From assembly GCA_034008185.1 (NCBI GenBank), contig CM067086.1, positions 65,201,286 to 65,265,285 of the forward strand: a stretch of 64,000 nt of DNA, written 5' to 3'. The position numbers and the translations under genes are program-made. Below, one piece after another: positions 25,188 to 37,229 of the stretch (the stretch's first letter is position 1; every line of letters begins with the position of its first letter). The notes below the pieces were generated by a model. That model made no database searches. It worked only from the letters and a program-made list of their open reading frames with translations, and was not told the origin of the DNA. The DNA is from Gorsachius magnificus. Taxonomy: Eukaryota; Chordata; Aves; Pelecaniformes; Ardeidae.

Positions 25188-25772
25188 ACCGTTGTCCTGG
25201 TTTCGGCTGGGATAGAGTTAATTTTCTTCACAGAAGCTAGCATAGTGCTGTGTTTTTGGATTTAGTACCAGAAGAATGTTGACAACACTCTGATGTTTTT
25301 AGTTGTTGCCAAGTAGTGCTCAGACTGCTCAAGGACTTTTTGAGCTTCTCCTGCTCGGCCAGGTGCATAACAAGCTGGGAGTACAGCACAGCTAGGACCC
25401 AAACTGTCCAAAGAGCTATTCCATACCATATAACGTCATGCTCGGGGGGGTTAGTCGGTCGGTTGGTCAGTCGTGGGGAGAGTGATCGCTGCTCGGGGAG
25501 TGATCGTGGCTCGGGACGGGCTGGGCATCGGTCGGCGGGTGGTGAGCAATTGCATTGTGCATCATTCATTTTGTATATTCTGTATATTCTGTTATCATTC
25601 TCATTATTACTATTATTATTATTTTCTCTTATTAAACTGTCTTTATCTCAGCCCTCGGCTCTAACTTTTATTTTCTTCCTGATTCTCTCCCCCCTCCCAC
25701 TGAGGGAGGAGGGGAGTGAGCGAGCGGCTGCGTGGTGCTTAGTTGCCAGCCGGGTTAAACCACAACAACCCT
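25188..25772. repeat. 5-bp target-site duplication around the solo LTR
   Basis: ACCGT (25188-25192) precedes the LTR and ACCCT (25768-25772) follows it, matching at 4 of 5 positions. Related CR1 copies read ACCCT/ACCAT here, so the left copy has probably mutated. A 5-bp duplication is typical of ERVL-type integrations and some others. Confidence 0.75.
25193..25767 (+). mobile_element. Solo LTR of an avian endogenous retrovirus
   Basis: 575 bp beginning TGTCCTGGTTTCGGCTGGGA and ending AAACCACAACA, that is TG...CA, with the short inverted ends TGTCCTGGTTT / AAACCACAACA. A canonical polyadenylation signal variant ATTAAA sits at 25631-25636, about 130 bp from the 3' end and followed by a pyrimidine-rich stretch, which supports plus orientation and a U3-R-U5 layout. 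An AT-rich (TTA)n tract precedes the signal. I recognise the family from memory as abundant in neoavian birds. No internal gag, pol or env region lies on either side, so this is a solo LTR left by recombination between two LTRs. The 110-codon minus frame (25237-25569) inside it is not a known protein. Confidence 0.92.
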
Positions 25773-26192
25773 GTCCCTAAGCAGCTCATCTATCCTTTTA
25801 AATACCTCCAGTGATGAGGACTCTACCACCTCCCTGGGCAGCCCATTCCAGTGCCTGACAACCCTCTTGGTGAAGTTTTTCCTAATGTCCAGCCTAAACC
25901 TGCCCTGGCGCAACTTCAAATGATTCCCTCTCGTCCTATCGCCCATTACCAGGCCGACCCCCACCTGGCTCCCCCCTCCTCTCAGGCAGTTGTAGAGGGC
26001 GATCAGGGCTCCCCTCAGCCTCCTCTGCTCCAGACTAAACACCCCCAGTTCCCTCAGCCGCTCCTCATAAGCCTTGTGCTCCAGACCCCTCCCCAGCTTT
26101 GTGGCTCTCCTCTGGACATGTTCCAGCAATGCAACGTCTTTCTTGTGGTGAGGGGCCCAAAACTGAACACAGTGTTCAAGGTGCGGCCTCAA
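25768..26192 (-). pseudogene. CR1 ORF2 C-terminal fragment running into the LTR
   Basis: The minus-strand frame from 26192 encodes the distal CR1 ORF2 protein, with [19 protein letters not shown], then [19 protein letters not shown], then [11 protein letters not shown]. The final residues before the stop (VVVV) are encoded by the inserted LTR, so the natural C-terminus is lost. A residue also appears to be missing in the stretch corresponding to RKNFF(T)xRVVRHW in the sister copies (here [12 protein letters not shown]). All catalytic domains are absent. Confidence 0.88.
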
Positions 26193-29100
26193 TGCGTGTG
26201 TGCAAAGTGGCTGTCAAAGCGCCGAAGCAGCCAGGCTCCGTGCAGAATTGTTATAGTAACCTGAATTCAAATTGCACTTCTTGGGCAGAGCCGCTCTTTG
26301 TATCTGTGATTTTCTGAAACAAAATGGCTTGTACACACTAGCCAACAGCTTGTCTTTGCTCCCAGCGAGCAGTGCAGTCACACCTGAGAAGTTCTGGATG
26401 ATGTAAAAAATGCCCCCTTCCTCCCTGTGCTCCAAAGTCTTGTTAATCCCGTCCATGCCATTTCCATCCCACGGACATGAAGGAGACCTCCTGCCCCGAA
26501 GTATATCAGTTCCAGTTTATTGCCTCCCGTCGGCTGAGCTCCCGCTCCTGAGCCAGCCCCGTGAAGTTAGCCAAACACCAACTAATGACCTCAGCAAGTT
26601 TTGATCCTGGAGACCATGTGGGCCTGCCTTCTCGCGGCAAACAGGTGTCAGGACTGCAGGGCAAATGCTAAAATGGAGCAAAGAAAGCTGCACCTCCAAG
26701 CCCTTTGCTCGTGGAGTCTCAGAAAGATCAGCTCCTCTCCAGCCTTTTTTTAACACCTCTATGAAATCCAAAGATAAACTGATTAGGCAACATTGCTTTG
26801 AGTGCCAGCAGCAGACAGATAACACGCAGCCTTTCCTATTTGCCACCACGCAGAGCTAGATCCTTCACATCAGGACAGTCTCACGACGGAAGAAGAGCTC
26901 ATTGAAGCTGAATCTTAGTGAGGCAGAGGTAATGCTGCTGCTCGTAGGAAAGGATTTCAAAGAGTGTGTAGCTGTAGCATGGTCTTTTTTGTTGAAGGTG
27001 TCCATTCAGCTCAGTCTTCCCTGCCAGTAATCTCTTCCATAGCAGCGTGACAAGTAATATCCTCTGCTATCTCCTTCCAGCTTGGAGACTCTGTTCTATC
27101 TCCTCTGGTACTGTTCCTGCAGTATTTTGGCATTTTGCAGGAAAAGTACAGCAGGGTGAGAGACCTCTGCATAAAGCCATCAGCATCTGGAAAACTCTAG
27201 CTAGTTAGAAATGCCATCAGGTATCTCCTTAATGGTACCAGCTACTCAACTGCATCGTACCTTCAGTCCTTCTAATAGGGTGAAGAGCCCCTGGGTGAGA
27301 GAGACAGCTTCCCTGAAAGCCAGGGCAAAGTTGGCTTCCTGAAGAAGAAATAAGCACTACAAAACTCACTCCCTTCCACTCCAAGTGTATTCTTCAATCT
27401 CCCTTTCTTTTGTACCTGAATCACACAAGGTAAGAATTCTCTTTCTGAAGAAAACCCAACCAGTGCAGCAAATGCCACTGAAAAGAAAAGGAGTGAAGAG
27501 CAAAAGCTGCACCCAGTGCACAGGGTAACAACCAACATGAAGTGGGAACAGTAAATGAATGAAAATGGTCATGCTGTGCTCAGGGTCTCAGTGGAAATAT
27601 CACATCTTAAGGCAGATATACACACACTACTTTACTGAGATACCATCCAGACATGCTTAGAGCATGTTGCCTGTAAAGTAGGTGGTCACTTTACTAGAGG
27701 TCAGGTTTGTAACTCAGTCATGCCAAAGAGTAGGTACCTGCTCTAAGCAAGCTGTCCATGATCTTCCCGCAGTTAGTGAAGACTTTGCTGCTTGTTTGAA
27801 GTACAATATTGGTGACACACAGCCATGTGGTAGAGCATACATGTTGTTCAAATTCCCCTCCCTTCCAACTTGCAGCACGAGAACTTCTTGACGAAGGCAA
27901 GTCAAGGTCCAGATCTGCACTTGCAGGGTTCACATGTTGTAGGTCACACTGTGGTCTGGGCAAAGTGAATACAAATAAAACAGCCCACAGAGGCAGAGCT
28001 TTAGTCTACGTGAGGAGCCCCTCTTAGCTTTGATTGGTAGGTCCTACCTTCAAATAGGCTTTTACAGGCATTGAGTGTTAGTGCCCTTACTCGTGGACAG
28101 TAATGACAGTGGAGAGCACCAAAGTGTCGGATATTTAGAAGAAATAGCCTTTCTCCCTCTGTTTGCTAGGCATCAAGTTTAAATACTTGCTCCTGAACAC
28201 AAAGAAGCAAAAAGCTTTAAGCAATCAAACTAGCTGGACTCTAGTCCTTCAGTTGTCCTGCACTCGTGGTCTAATTTTCAAAAGCAATGAGTCCCCTCCA
28301 TGCAAGGCCAGGGCTGGATCTTCACCTCCAAATGAACTAAAAATGCCTGCTACCTTTCCGGGTAGAGCTAAAACTCTCCTCTGGCCACACAGCAATTTTC
28401 TAGGAACAGTTTTCCCTTCAAAATTACCCAGCAAACCCAAGCCTGCCTCTCGTTAGTGACAAAGGATAAGATTATTGTTACCCTTCAGCTTATCTTCCAG
28501 ACAGCAAAGTCATCCTGATTTTCCTTCCCTCTCCAAGTGCAGTTTTCTCAGAGTACCTGCAAGCAAGGGTGACTCTGAAATGTGCTTGTAACTCAGATGA
28601 GGCTGCAAACAAAGATGAAGTGCTGTGACAAACACATCCAAAGTTGGTGTCTGCCTCTCTCTCTGGTTCATTCATACTTATGAACCTTTGGATTAACTGA
28701 CCTGTGTGTCAAGTCTGAAAAAAAAAATCAGATTATATTCTGTCAAATGGAGAAACACCAATAAGCAAGAATTTAAAGAACTAACCAAAACACATCTAAT
28801 TATTTGGGCTTAGGATTTTACTTGCTGAGGTTTTTTTTCTTTTTCTTTTCTTCTCCCAGCCTCTGCCTGATACTTAAAGCACAAAACCCAGCAGGGAGAG
28901 AGGTAATGGAATTTGGAAGCAACTGGTGTTCAAAGACTTCGCTTGAACTGGGTCTATGCTAATGCTGAGGGTCTGTGCAAATTGGGTCAATGTCTCACAT
29001 ACTCCAAAAGGGTCAACTTCATCAGGAGAGGCTACATGGTACCGGATTGACTCTCTAAGTATTTCATAGGGCTGCACCTTTGAGCCAAAACCTCAAAGAG

Positions 29101-29852
29101 TTTTTGGCTATAACTGACCCGGCCCTTGGCCAGAGCATGATACATTCATCCTGTGAGAATCATCCAGCACGTGTGTGGTCTCTGAGCTGGGCACGGGGAG
29201 GACACGTTCATCCTGATGTAATTGAGTTTAATTGCTGCCTCCTGACTCTTTTCATAAAAGGAATCTGTGCTTAAAGGCTCAGAGCTTTTTCCTTGAACTT
29301 TCTTATTCCAAATTGAGCTGACCTAACTCCCTCGTCCTTGATAGAATTACATTGGTGAATTATTGGTCAGATGCAGATTTGAATTTGGCAATGAACCTCA
29401 TCATATTCTCTTCTTTGTCTTCTCTATGTATCTTTATGAAATATTAAAATCGGTTTGCATGTTTGCACATGACCCGTATACAAAATATTTGCACAAAATG
29501 GAAATTTAAAGACTCATTAGAAATTAAAAAAAGGTTTTGCACAAAATCAGAGTAATGCTCGCTCTTTTTTCTGAGGCAGAAAAGAAGTTTTTCAGAAACA
29601 GAGCTTAAAAAGACATAGCACTGAGAGTTGGTAAAATAAGAGCTGTAGTTCAAGCCCACAGGTCTTTCTGTTGAAAATGTGTGCACAGGCTTCATATTGG
29701 CACATATTTCTGAAACAAAAAACAGACATCACTAAGCAAGTGTTGACACAACTAAAAGTTTGCTGGGTTGGAGAAGAAGTTGTACATCCCTGGAGAAAAC
29801 TGGTGCTTGGTTACACTGGGTAAGAAAGCCGGTACCAAGCCATTAAAGAAAC

Positions 29853-29880
29853 CTGTAGGTGCAATGCTGAGCACCTACAG
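29853..29880. repeat. Perfect 10-bp inverted repeat with 8-nt loop
   Basis: CTGTAGGTGC (29853-29862), loop AATGCTGA, then GCACCTACAG (29871-29880). The context (GAGCACCTACAGCTGCAGACTCC) resembles old sauropsid repeats containing GAGCACCTACAGCTCCCATT, so it may be the core of an ancient palindromic element rather than a working RNA hairpin. Confidence 0.8.
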
Positions 29881-30839
29881 CTGCAGACTCCATTTGAATA
29901 AATTGAGGTATTAAATACATCATATTCACAGTAAGCAATAAATGCAGGTAATTACGGAAATACGAGGCAAGGACAAGGGGAACAGGTGAAGTGCTTGTTC
30001 ATATGCAGAGCAAGGCCCAAAGCAAGCAGGCGATTCCTTTGTAGAGGCATCATTTACTGGTTGCATGTGCCCTTTGGTTGAAAAGGGAGTTGTAATTTTT
30101 CAGGGTGGTCCAGACAGCTTGTCCCATCCCAGAAAGAGACAGTAGTAGAAAATCCAAACCTCAAAATCCCAGCTTTGGATTAGACAAACCATGAAAATTT
30201 TTGTTGTGCAAATGGTTTGTGTGCCCTTCAGTTTGTCCTTTTCCCAGTTACGTCTGCTGATCTCCTTCCCTCTGCCTGCAGACATTGTCTCTTTCACATT
30301 CTTGGATGACTATAATTATGTCACTGTAGAAAAATAATTAGCATTTTCATTTTTTGTAGTAACGAGATCCCACCACATACTTCTTTCTGTGTGAATTCAC
30401 TGAGGTAAGTTTGCCTCCAAAGAGGAGCTCACAGAGGTATCCATGTACCCCGCTGGCCCTCAACACTTCCTCTCCCCAATGCAGAATGAGAAGAGCCTGG
30501 TGTTGCTTCTCGAAGGATAAATACGGATATTTCAGGTGAAATGGAAAAATAACACTGACAGCCTGAGAAAAAGAGATACACACATCCAGCGGGAGACCCG
30601 TGGTGCATGCCGACGGCGTGCGAGGCGTTCACAGGTTGGTGAGCAGTTGCTGTGTGAAGCAGTTTCTCTGATTAATGCCTATGAATTCAGTGCGGATTCC
30701 ACCTAAATACTGTAAATGAACTTCAGGGAAAACAGTGTTTTTCTTTTTGATCAACCGCATCTCTGGCAATATAATGAGCACAATTACCCTTGCTTGACTA
30801 TGCAACATTATTCTGTTTTGCCAGTTAATTGCTGATGAT

Positions 30840-31140
30840 GTTTTCAAGCTTATTAAAAGCAGACAATGTAGTCACGTATGTTTAATTAAAAATTTCTGAT
30901 AAAATTTAGAATAATATCTTAGGTATTTTCTATCATTTGTCTTATTTTCTTAATTTTTTTTTTACAAACAGACATCAAAATCCAAGGAAGTCTATTTAGC
31001 ATCCCAAAGCGTTCCTGCTTTGGTACATGAATGAACATTTCACATTAGTGCTGTCAAATAACCATGTTTGTTATCTGAGGCGCAAATCTGCAAACTTCTG
31101 TATACCTGAGGATGCTTTTAGAAATTGATTCGTAATGGAG
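30840..31140. promoter_or_regulatory. Candidate conserved non-coding element
   Basis: A low-repeat AT-rich block with several homeodomain-type cores (TTTAATTAAAAA, TCTATTTAG, TCATTTG), free of transposon signatures. The call rests on composition and texture only. Conservation was not measured. Confidence 0.25.
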
Positions 31141-31350
31141 TTATCAAGGAAGGGACCATTCTAATTACAGTAGTAATTGTAGCAGCAGTAGGAGAAATAT
31201 CACAGAATTACTACAGCCCAGTTGTGGATTATTGTGCATTTAAATGCAAGAAACCAAGATTGTTTAATTCTCAAAGAATTTTCAATGCAAGTAGAAGTTT
31301 AGAGCCATCAAATGGATGGATTGAAGAACTTACTGAGACAACGCAGATCA

Positions 31351-31380
31351 GAGAGGTAATGAGAGGTAATGAGAGGTAAT
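31351..31380 (+). repeat. 10-bp tandem repeat, 3 perfect copies
   Basis: GAGAGGTAAT occurs three times without mismatch. This is a small minisatellite-like expansion and probably polymorphic. Confidence 0.95.
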
Positions 31381-32560
31381 GGTTTCATCAAACCGTCCTT
31401 TCGCTTGAATATATGCAGGAGCTGCTATCCTTCTTCAGTTCTGCAGTTCGTTAGTGTTTGGGACAAGAGGACCTGGAAGCATCTTGCCTACCAGGACTGC
31501 AGGAAATTAAATTTCCCTTTGATCTGTTGGGTGCTGGAATTGCCCATTCCCATTTCCATTACCCATACATGCATTTGACTTATAAATTGCAGGAAAAACT
31601 CTTGCAACCCAGAATCAGTATTATATTTAGATCATAAAGTCAATAAAGCATGAGCAGTTCTTTGTTAGGTGTTTGTCCCATGCGTGAGGACCCAGAGTGA
31701 CTGCAGAAGCCTTGGTGGAATTAGAAGGTATGAACAAAAAGGCTAAACAGAATTTGTTCAGATCCTAAGGCAGATCCTTCAAAGACACTTCATTGCCAGG
31801 TAGAACTGAAACGTCTCTGATTTTCTGCAGCTTCCACAGTAATGCTGACACTAACATGTCCCCCAGCAGCAGCCTGGGTGGTTCAGTGTGGTGGTGGTCA
31901 GCCATTGGTTTTTCCAAATACTTGGAACTTTCTGGCCTCAAGGCTGCTCAGACTAACTGCTGCCAACAGTTCCAAACCACTGATGGCGTGGTGAGACGTT
32001 GGGATATCTCAGCCATGCCCTCTCCTGATGCATTACAGTGACCAGGAACCACCTTTGCAGCTCTGTGTTTTTAGGACGAGTGTCTCTGGCTGTGCTCACT
32101 CTGTGCTCAATCTCCCTTTCTACCCACTTGTCACCCTTCCAGAGAAGGGATAGCAGAGTTTTCCTGACTCAGGGAGGGGTTCTGTTGGCTGTACCACGGA
32201 CTTCGAGCTTTCACAAGATCCATAATTTACCTTTAAATGGATGGCTAACTCCAGAAAATAATTATCCCAATGACTAAGACATCATCTTCTAATTGCCAGG
32301 GGGAAAAGCAGAATCCTGGACTGATGCTCAACAAAACATTGGCACGTATTTCTGTTTCCGTTCAAAAATCTTTCTGACTTTGCTTAGGCAAGTCGATAAA
32401 GGCTGTGTGACACAAATACCAGGGGAAAAGAGAGAAGTTTTCATTTTATCTGTTTTTCTCTGCCTTATCTTTGCCATGTGGTTCATTTCCAAGAGATTTT
32501 GGTGAGTGCTTTGTTCTGACTCTGAACTGATGGCTCTGGTAAGCCATAACTTTTGGCCGT

Positions 32561-33088
32561 TCATAGAATCATAGAATCATAGAATGTTTTGGGTTGGAAG
32601 GGAAGCCTAGAGGTCATCTAATCCAACCCCCCTGCACTGAGCAGGGACACCGCTAACTAGATCAGGTTGCTCAGAGCCCCATCCAACCTGGCCTTGAATG
32701 TTCCCAGGGATGGGGCCTCCACCACCTCTCTGGGCAACCCGTTCCAGTGTTTCACCACCCTCATTGTAAAGAATTTCCTCCTTAGATCCAGTCTAAACCT
32801 ACCCTGCTTCAGTTTAAAACCATTACCCCTTGTCCTGACACAGCTGGCCCTACTGAAAAGATTTTCCCCATCTTTCCTATAGGCCCCCTTTAGATACTGA
32901 AAGGCCGTAATCAGGTCTCCCCGCAGCCTTCTCTTCTCCAGGCTGAACAAGCCCAACTCCCTCAGCCTGTCCTCATAAGAGAGGTGCTCCAGCCCTCGGA
33001 TCATTTTAGTAGCCCTCCTCTGGACCCGCTCCAACAGTTCCTCATCCTTCTTGTGCTGAGGGCTCCAGAGCTGGACGCAGTACTCCAG
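32561..33088 (-). mobile_element. CR1 LINE, 5'-truncated 3' fragment (about 530 bp)
   Basis: The minus-strand element ends at 32561 with about three 8-bp GATTCTAT repeats. Upstream are the 3' UTR block (reverse complement of GTCATCTAATCCAACCCCCC) and the ORF2 C-terminus. Similarity stops abruptly at about 33088, after CTGGACGCAGTACTCCAG, where the following bases leave the CR1 consensus. Over the shared length it differs from the copy at 59.1 kb at about 30 positions by eye, so the two belong to the same subfamily. Confidence 0.95.
32657..33088 (-). pseudogene. CR1 ORF2 C-terminal fragment
   Basis: The minus-strand frame stops at 32657 and ends ALSNLI, the same stop position as the sister copy at 59145. 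It carries [18 protein letters not shown], then [19 protein letters not shown], then [17 protein letters not shown]. It is uninterrupted from about 33034 down, but upstream (33034-33088) the coding frame is disturbed relative to the sister copy. Endonuclease and reverse-transcriptase catalytic parts are missing. Confidence 0.88.
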
Positions 33089-36000
33089 AGCTGAAAGAGC
33101 ATTGCTCTAGCCTTGCCAAGTGGGGTATCATTTCCTACATTGTTTGAATCCTCCTGACCTGGAGAGATCTGAGGGATCCTGAGTACTTCCCAATCCCATT
33201 GGATTTGGTGGAAGATGGAGGTGTTCATCTATCAGCAGCACAGAGCCTGTAAGCATGAACTTCATAGCAATAATCATGAAACGGAGCACAGTCTTGATCG
33301 CAAGTGTGAGGGGGAGCTAAACATAGTTTCCTCTAATCTCTTGGGATCCGGGCATTTATATCTCTGCTTAATTGAATGAATGGGAAATTAGATAAAACTT
33401 TGCAGAGTAAATCTTTTAGCAAATGTGATACCCAAGTAAAAAATTTTTAGCGGACTCTACATTTTCACAGCTGCTCCTTTGTTTTGTGGAAGTGTATTTT
33501 GAATGTAAGTCCTGCTTACATTGCATCCCTATTAATTCTATTGTACATATTAAATGTCCTCTTTGTAGTGTGTAAAACCAGAAGGGAGACTAAAAACAAA
33601 TAGCATGTGTTTAAAATGTTTTATGGAAGATGGCACCAATATTTTCTGAAAGCCTCCATGAGTCCAAGGCACTGCTCTCCGATAAGAGCGTTACTGTTCA
33701 AGGCCAAAACTGGAACCTAAAATTAAGTAGGAAATAATGGAAAAGAGAGAATGTGCTACTTCTCCCTGCAAGAGACAAAAAAAGTGTAGACAAGACCCAA
33801 AATTTTTGCTTGCTTCTCTACCAGCCTACTTGCATCTGCGACAATTTAAGTCCCATTTGCTCTCAATAGCTAAAAATAAAAGTTATTTGCCTTTTCTTTT
33901 AGCAAATCCTGGGAAGTCATTAGGATTGACATCCATGCTTTACGTTATCACCTACAGCACAGTGATGTCTCACATACACATGCTGTATGAGGCACTAAGG
34001 ACACCTCCGCTCCCCTTCCGTAATGTGGGACGGAGCTCTGGGAATTGATCTGCAGGGGGGTTTTCTCTTCTTCCAGATTTGTCTTTTACTCAGTGGACTT
34101 GGGGAAATAGATTTGCAGGAATCTGTCCATAGCAGCTACCTTGAGGTCTTCCTTCTCAGGAGGCTTTCTGCAGTCATGCAACTGGATGTACTCCCATCCC
34201 ATGAAAAATCCACAGCCAGTGGGTTCATGAGCTGCTCTGTGGTGGGACTGCTTGTGAGCATCTCCTCACCTGACCCAAGGTTGTTTTCACATCCTCTCTT
34301 ATGGCAGGACATGCATTTGCACTTACGGTCTTGTGTCAGAGGAGGGACTGTGGCATGTGAACTTCAAGTTACTCCATGAGTGGCACGGACCAGCCTCACC
34401 AGAAGACACAAACACAGTCGCGTTAAGTAAGGATGATACATCCAGCCATCCTAGCGTCAATGCCTAGGTGACTATGTGATATGCAAAACCTCTGGGAGAG
34501 ATCTGGCCAAGGGGAAGGAGACATGGCCATGGCATCCCACAAGTTCTAGTCATCCCTGCCTGTCCTAAGGGACCAAAAGCAGCTGGCAAAATTTGGGGCA
34601 TCTGTCAGGTTATTTAATTCTGTGTTAGAAAGGTTGACTAATACACAGCAGGTTGCAAAAAAACCTACCCTCTTCTGACTTGCAGCGTGCTTTCTTTGGT
34701 TGCAGCTGGGGCTCCAGGCCTCTGCTTACCAAAACAAATGGTAGAATCCATCCACCATATCTGCTACAGCGCGAAAATACTGAGCGAGAGAGACAGACCC
34801 AGCGAGGAAGAGGACAGGCTTAGCGAAGGCATAGGCAACTGGACTGAGGAGGAGAAGAGGCACTTTGCCAGTCAGGGGAGATGCAGAACTTACCACCTGC
34901 TACCACAGAAGTAATTAAATTGCACTCCAGAAATGGATAGTCCACATCCAAGTGAGGCAAAACTGATCTTGTACAGATCTGTTCCAACCTGGAGAGTTAT
35001 TACAACTCTCTATTTCTAATTACCCAGTATGATGCCAACTCCAAAGGCAGAACCTGTGTCACTAAAGAACCCTTTCTTTGTGGAAACAATGATTAGTGAA
35101 GGCAATTATTTCTCATGAGAAATTTCGGAAATACTTCCTTTTTCTAGCTGAAGCTCCTATCATTTTTTTTGACGAAAAAAAAAGAAAGGAATGGAAAAAT
35201 TTTGAAAGCAGTGGGGTTTTTTGGTTTTAGGATATGTATTCAGTTCAAGATAAGTCGTTGATAAAACTTCTACCAAAAAATGGCATTTTTAAAAGATGGG
35301 AATTGTTTTGGGGGTTTTTCCATATGTAACTGTAACACAACAAAAGAAACAAAAGGCACCAAAAAAATTTCATATTTGTCAAATTTTTTTTTTTTTTTTT
35401 AGAGACATTTTGATTAAGAAGTTGAAACAGCCATAGTGGTCAAACTAATGGCACTTCACTTATACTGCCCACCTCCTCCGGAAAAGCCGTCTCTCCCTCC
35501 AAGATCTGGGACAACGCACAACTGCACAGGTAGAATAAAGCTGCTTTGACAGTGTCATCTGGACCATCTACACCAGTGGAGCTTACCTACCCATCAGAGT
35601 GGGTTGGTTATGGGCGGTGAGATGCCACGCACAGTTGGCCAGGGCTATAAATCCTTCCAGAAGAGTTGCCTACTCGAGGCGCTGCCTTGGGCAGGATGCA
35701 GAAGGAGCGCGCTTCGTTGTAGGCATGCCTGTAATTGTCGGCTTTATCTCCCTCCTCGCAGGTGCCACCAGCCTACAGAAGAGCAGAAATGAAGACATGG
35801 GTGAGTTAATACCACTGTGTGTCTCACCTCACCTATCCACCAGTGTTCATCCCCGACCCAGACTGAGCCACTTGCATTACTCAGCTGCCAGTGGTGCTTG
35901 CAGGCAGCATTGCCCGAATGTTTTTCCTCATCGGCAGAACTGATGCTGCACAATTTCTGATTTGGCAGTGGAGGATGTTTGCTTAAATTGACCCAAGTCA

Positions 36001-37210
36001 TGCCATGCTTTTTCCTACCTTTCTTACGTACATGTGATTTTAGTGGAGAAAAAAACTTCTGGGCAAACAAGCTCTAATGGGTGTTTTGATTTGAGACCCA
36101 GTATGATGGGAGACCTTTATGAACAAGCAGAAATGTGTGCTGGGGGATAGAGCAGCAATAACCGGTTTAGTGAGTGACTTGTCACGCGTGGGTTATCTCT
36201 GACCACCAGTCCAGCCTTGTAGATATGCTCATGGTGGCTGTTTCTACTGGTGAAGCCACTGCAGTTTGACATGCCTTTCCCATGCAATGGCCTGTGTCTG
36301 AGGGGAGAAGATTAAAGTGCAGATGCTTTTGGGGTGGCTGTTTTGTCTAAGTGCACATCAGAGGCGTTTTACTCCACATGTCAGGGCAAGGGCCCTGGCT
36401 TCTGGTCTTGATTTAAGTCAAATATCAGCAGGAAGGACCCCAGTTCCCCTATTTTAGACCTTCACATTTAAACCAGACTTTTCCAAACACATCACCACCA
36501 CAATGTCTCTTCATTAGTTTTACTGAAAGGTGCTGTTTAGCCCTGATTGACTCTGGGGGAGCAGGCTGGGACAGAGATGAGGAGATGCAGGGTGAGCCCC
36601 TCTCACACATCCCTGCAGAAGGACCCCTGCAGGTGTCTCTGGACCATGGTCTCCATCAACAACACCTCTGCAACATGAACTGAGATCCCAGGAGTGGGAT
36701 GCCTACCCCGTTCCCCTCCAGGCTCCAGCTCTCCATCACACCCTTCTGCTCCTTGACTGGTCAGTGAGAGAACTCCCCATAATCCTTTTTGGATATTTCC
36801 TATCCACTTTGCACAGCAACACCATGACACGGCCCCAGGTCCCACCTCCAACCTGATGGCCAGTGGGAAGGTCCCATCCATGGGGTCACCCAGAGGGACA
36901 AGGGTGCCCCAGCTTTGCCTCCGATGCTGATGGCAGCCTGCCTCCTTGTCGTCCCTACATCCCTAAAGCAATTTCAGGGTGATTTATACCCAGTGCAGGC
37001 AGGGCGAGGACACGTCGGTGTCATCAGGCGGTGACGGCGTTTTCGCAAAGTGCTTAGCATGGTGATTTCTCACCGCCTGCCTTGCCATGAAGGGCAGCTT
37101 TCTGCCTGGCATTGTTCTGCTCCCTAATCTCAGTCATGTGCTCTTTGGCATCCAGATTCAGGGTCGTAACCATCCAGCGCTTTGATATTTATTCTGTGTC
37201 ATTCGATCAG
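33089..37210. other. Unique non-coding sequence
   Basis: No gene recognised. T17 tract at 35384-35400. Frames at 34023-34379 and 35599-36070 overlap on opposite strands and show no domain. GC-rich segments near 36570-36900 create long but meaningless frames. Confidence 0.5.
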
Positions 37211-37212
37211 TT

Positions 37213-37229
37213 GGGGGGGGGGGGGGGGG
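37213..37229 (+). repeat. G17 tract
   Basis: Seventeen consecutive G, followed shortly by a CTCCCCCCCTT run (about 37240-37250) and then an A15 tract at 37320-37334. Long G-tracts can form G-quadruplex structures and are frequent assembly or sequencing trouble spots. Confidence 0.9.

Larger units (their letters stand above)
25091..26191 (-). mobile_element. CR1 LINE, 5'-truncated, split by a solo LTR
   Basis: A minus-strand CR1 occupies 25091-25192 (3' UTR and terminal repeats GATTCTATGATTCTACGATT, ending at 25091) and 25768-26191 (end of ORF2). The two parts are separated by the 575-bp LTR described below. Removing the LTR and one copy of its target duplication restores the continuous CR1 order, with CCACTAAACCCTGTCCCTAA at the junction, so the CR1 was there first. 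The 5' truncation is at about 26191, just past GGTGCGGCCTC. The 3' UTR block differs from the other copies here, so it is another subfamily. It is inactive. Confidence 0.95.
26192..32560. other. Unique non-coding sequence
   Basis: No gene recognised. Notable items are a perfect 10-bp inverted repeat at 29853-29880, a 10-bp tandem triplet at 31351-31380, and an AT-rich block at about 30840-31140 that reads like conserved non-coding DNA. Short open frames occur on both strands with no familiar domain. Confidence 0.5.

Noticed and set aside
25237..25569. 110-codon minus-strand frame in the LTR
   Set aside because: LTRs of this family are non-coding, and the frame reflects GC-rich U3/R sequence.
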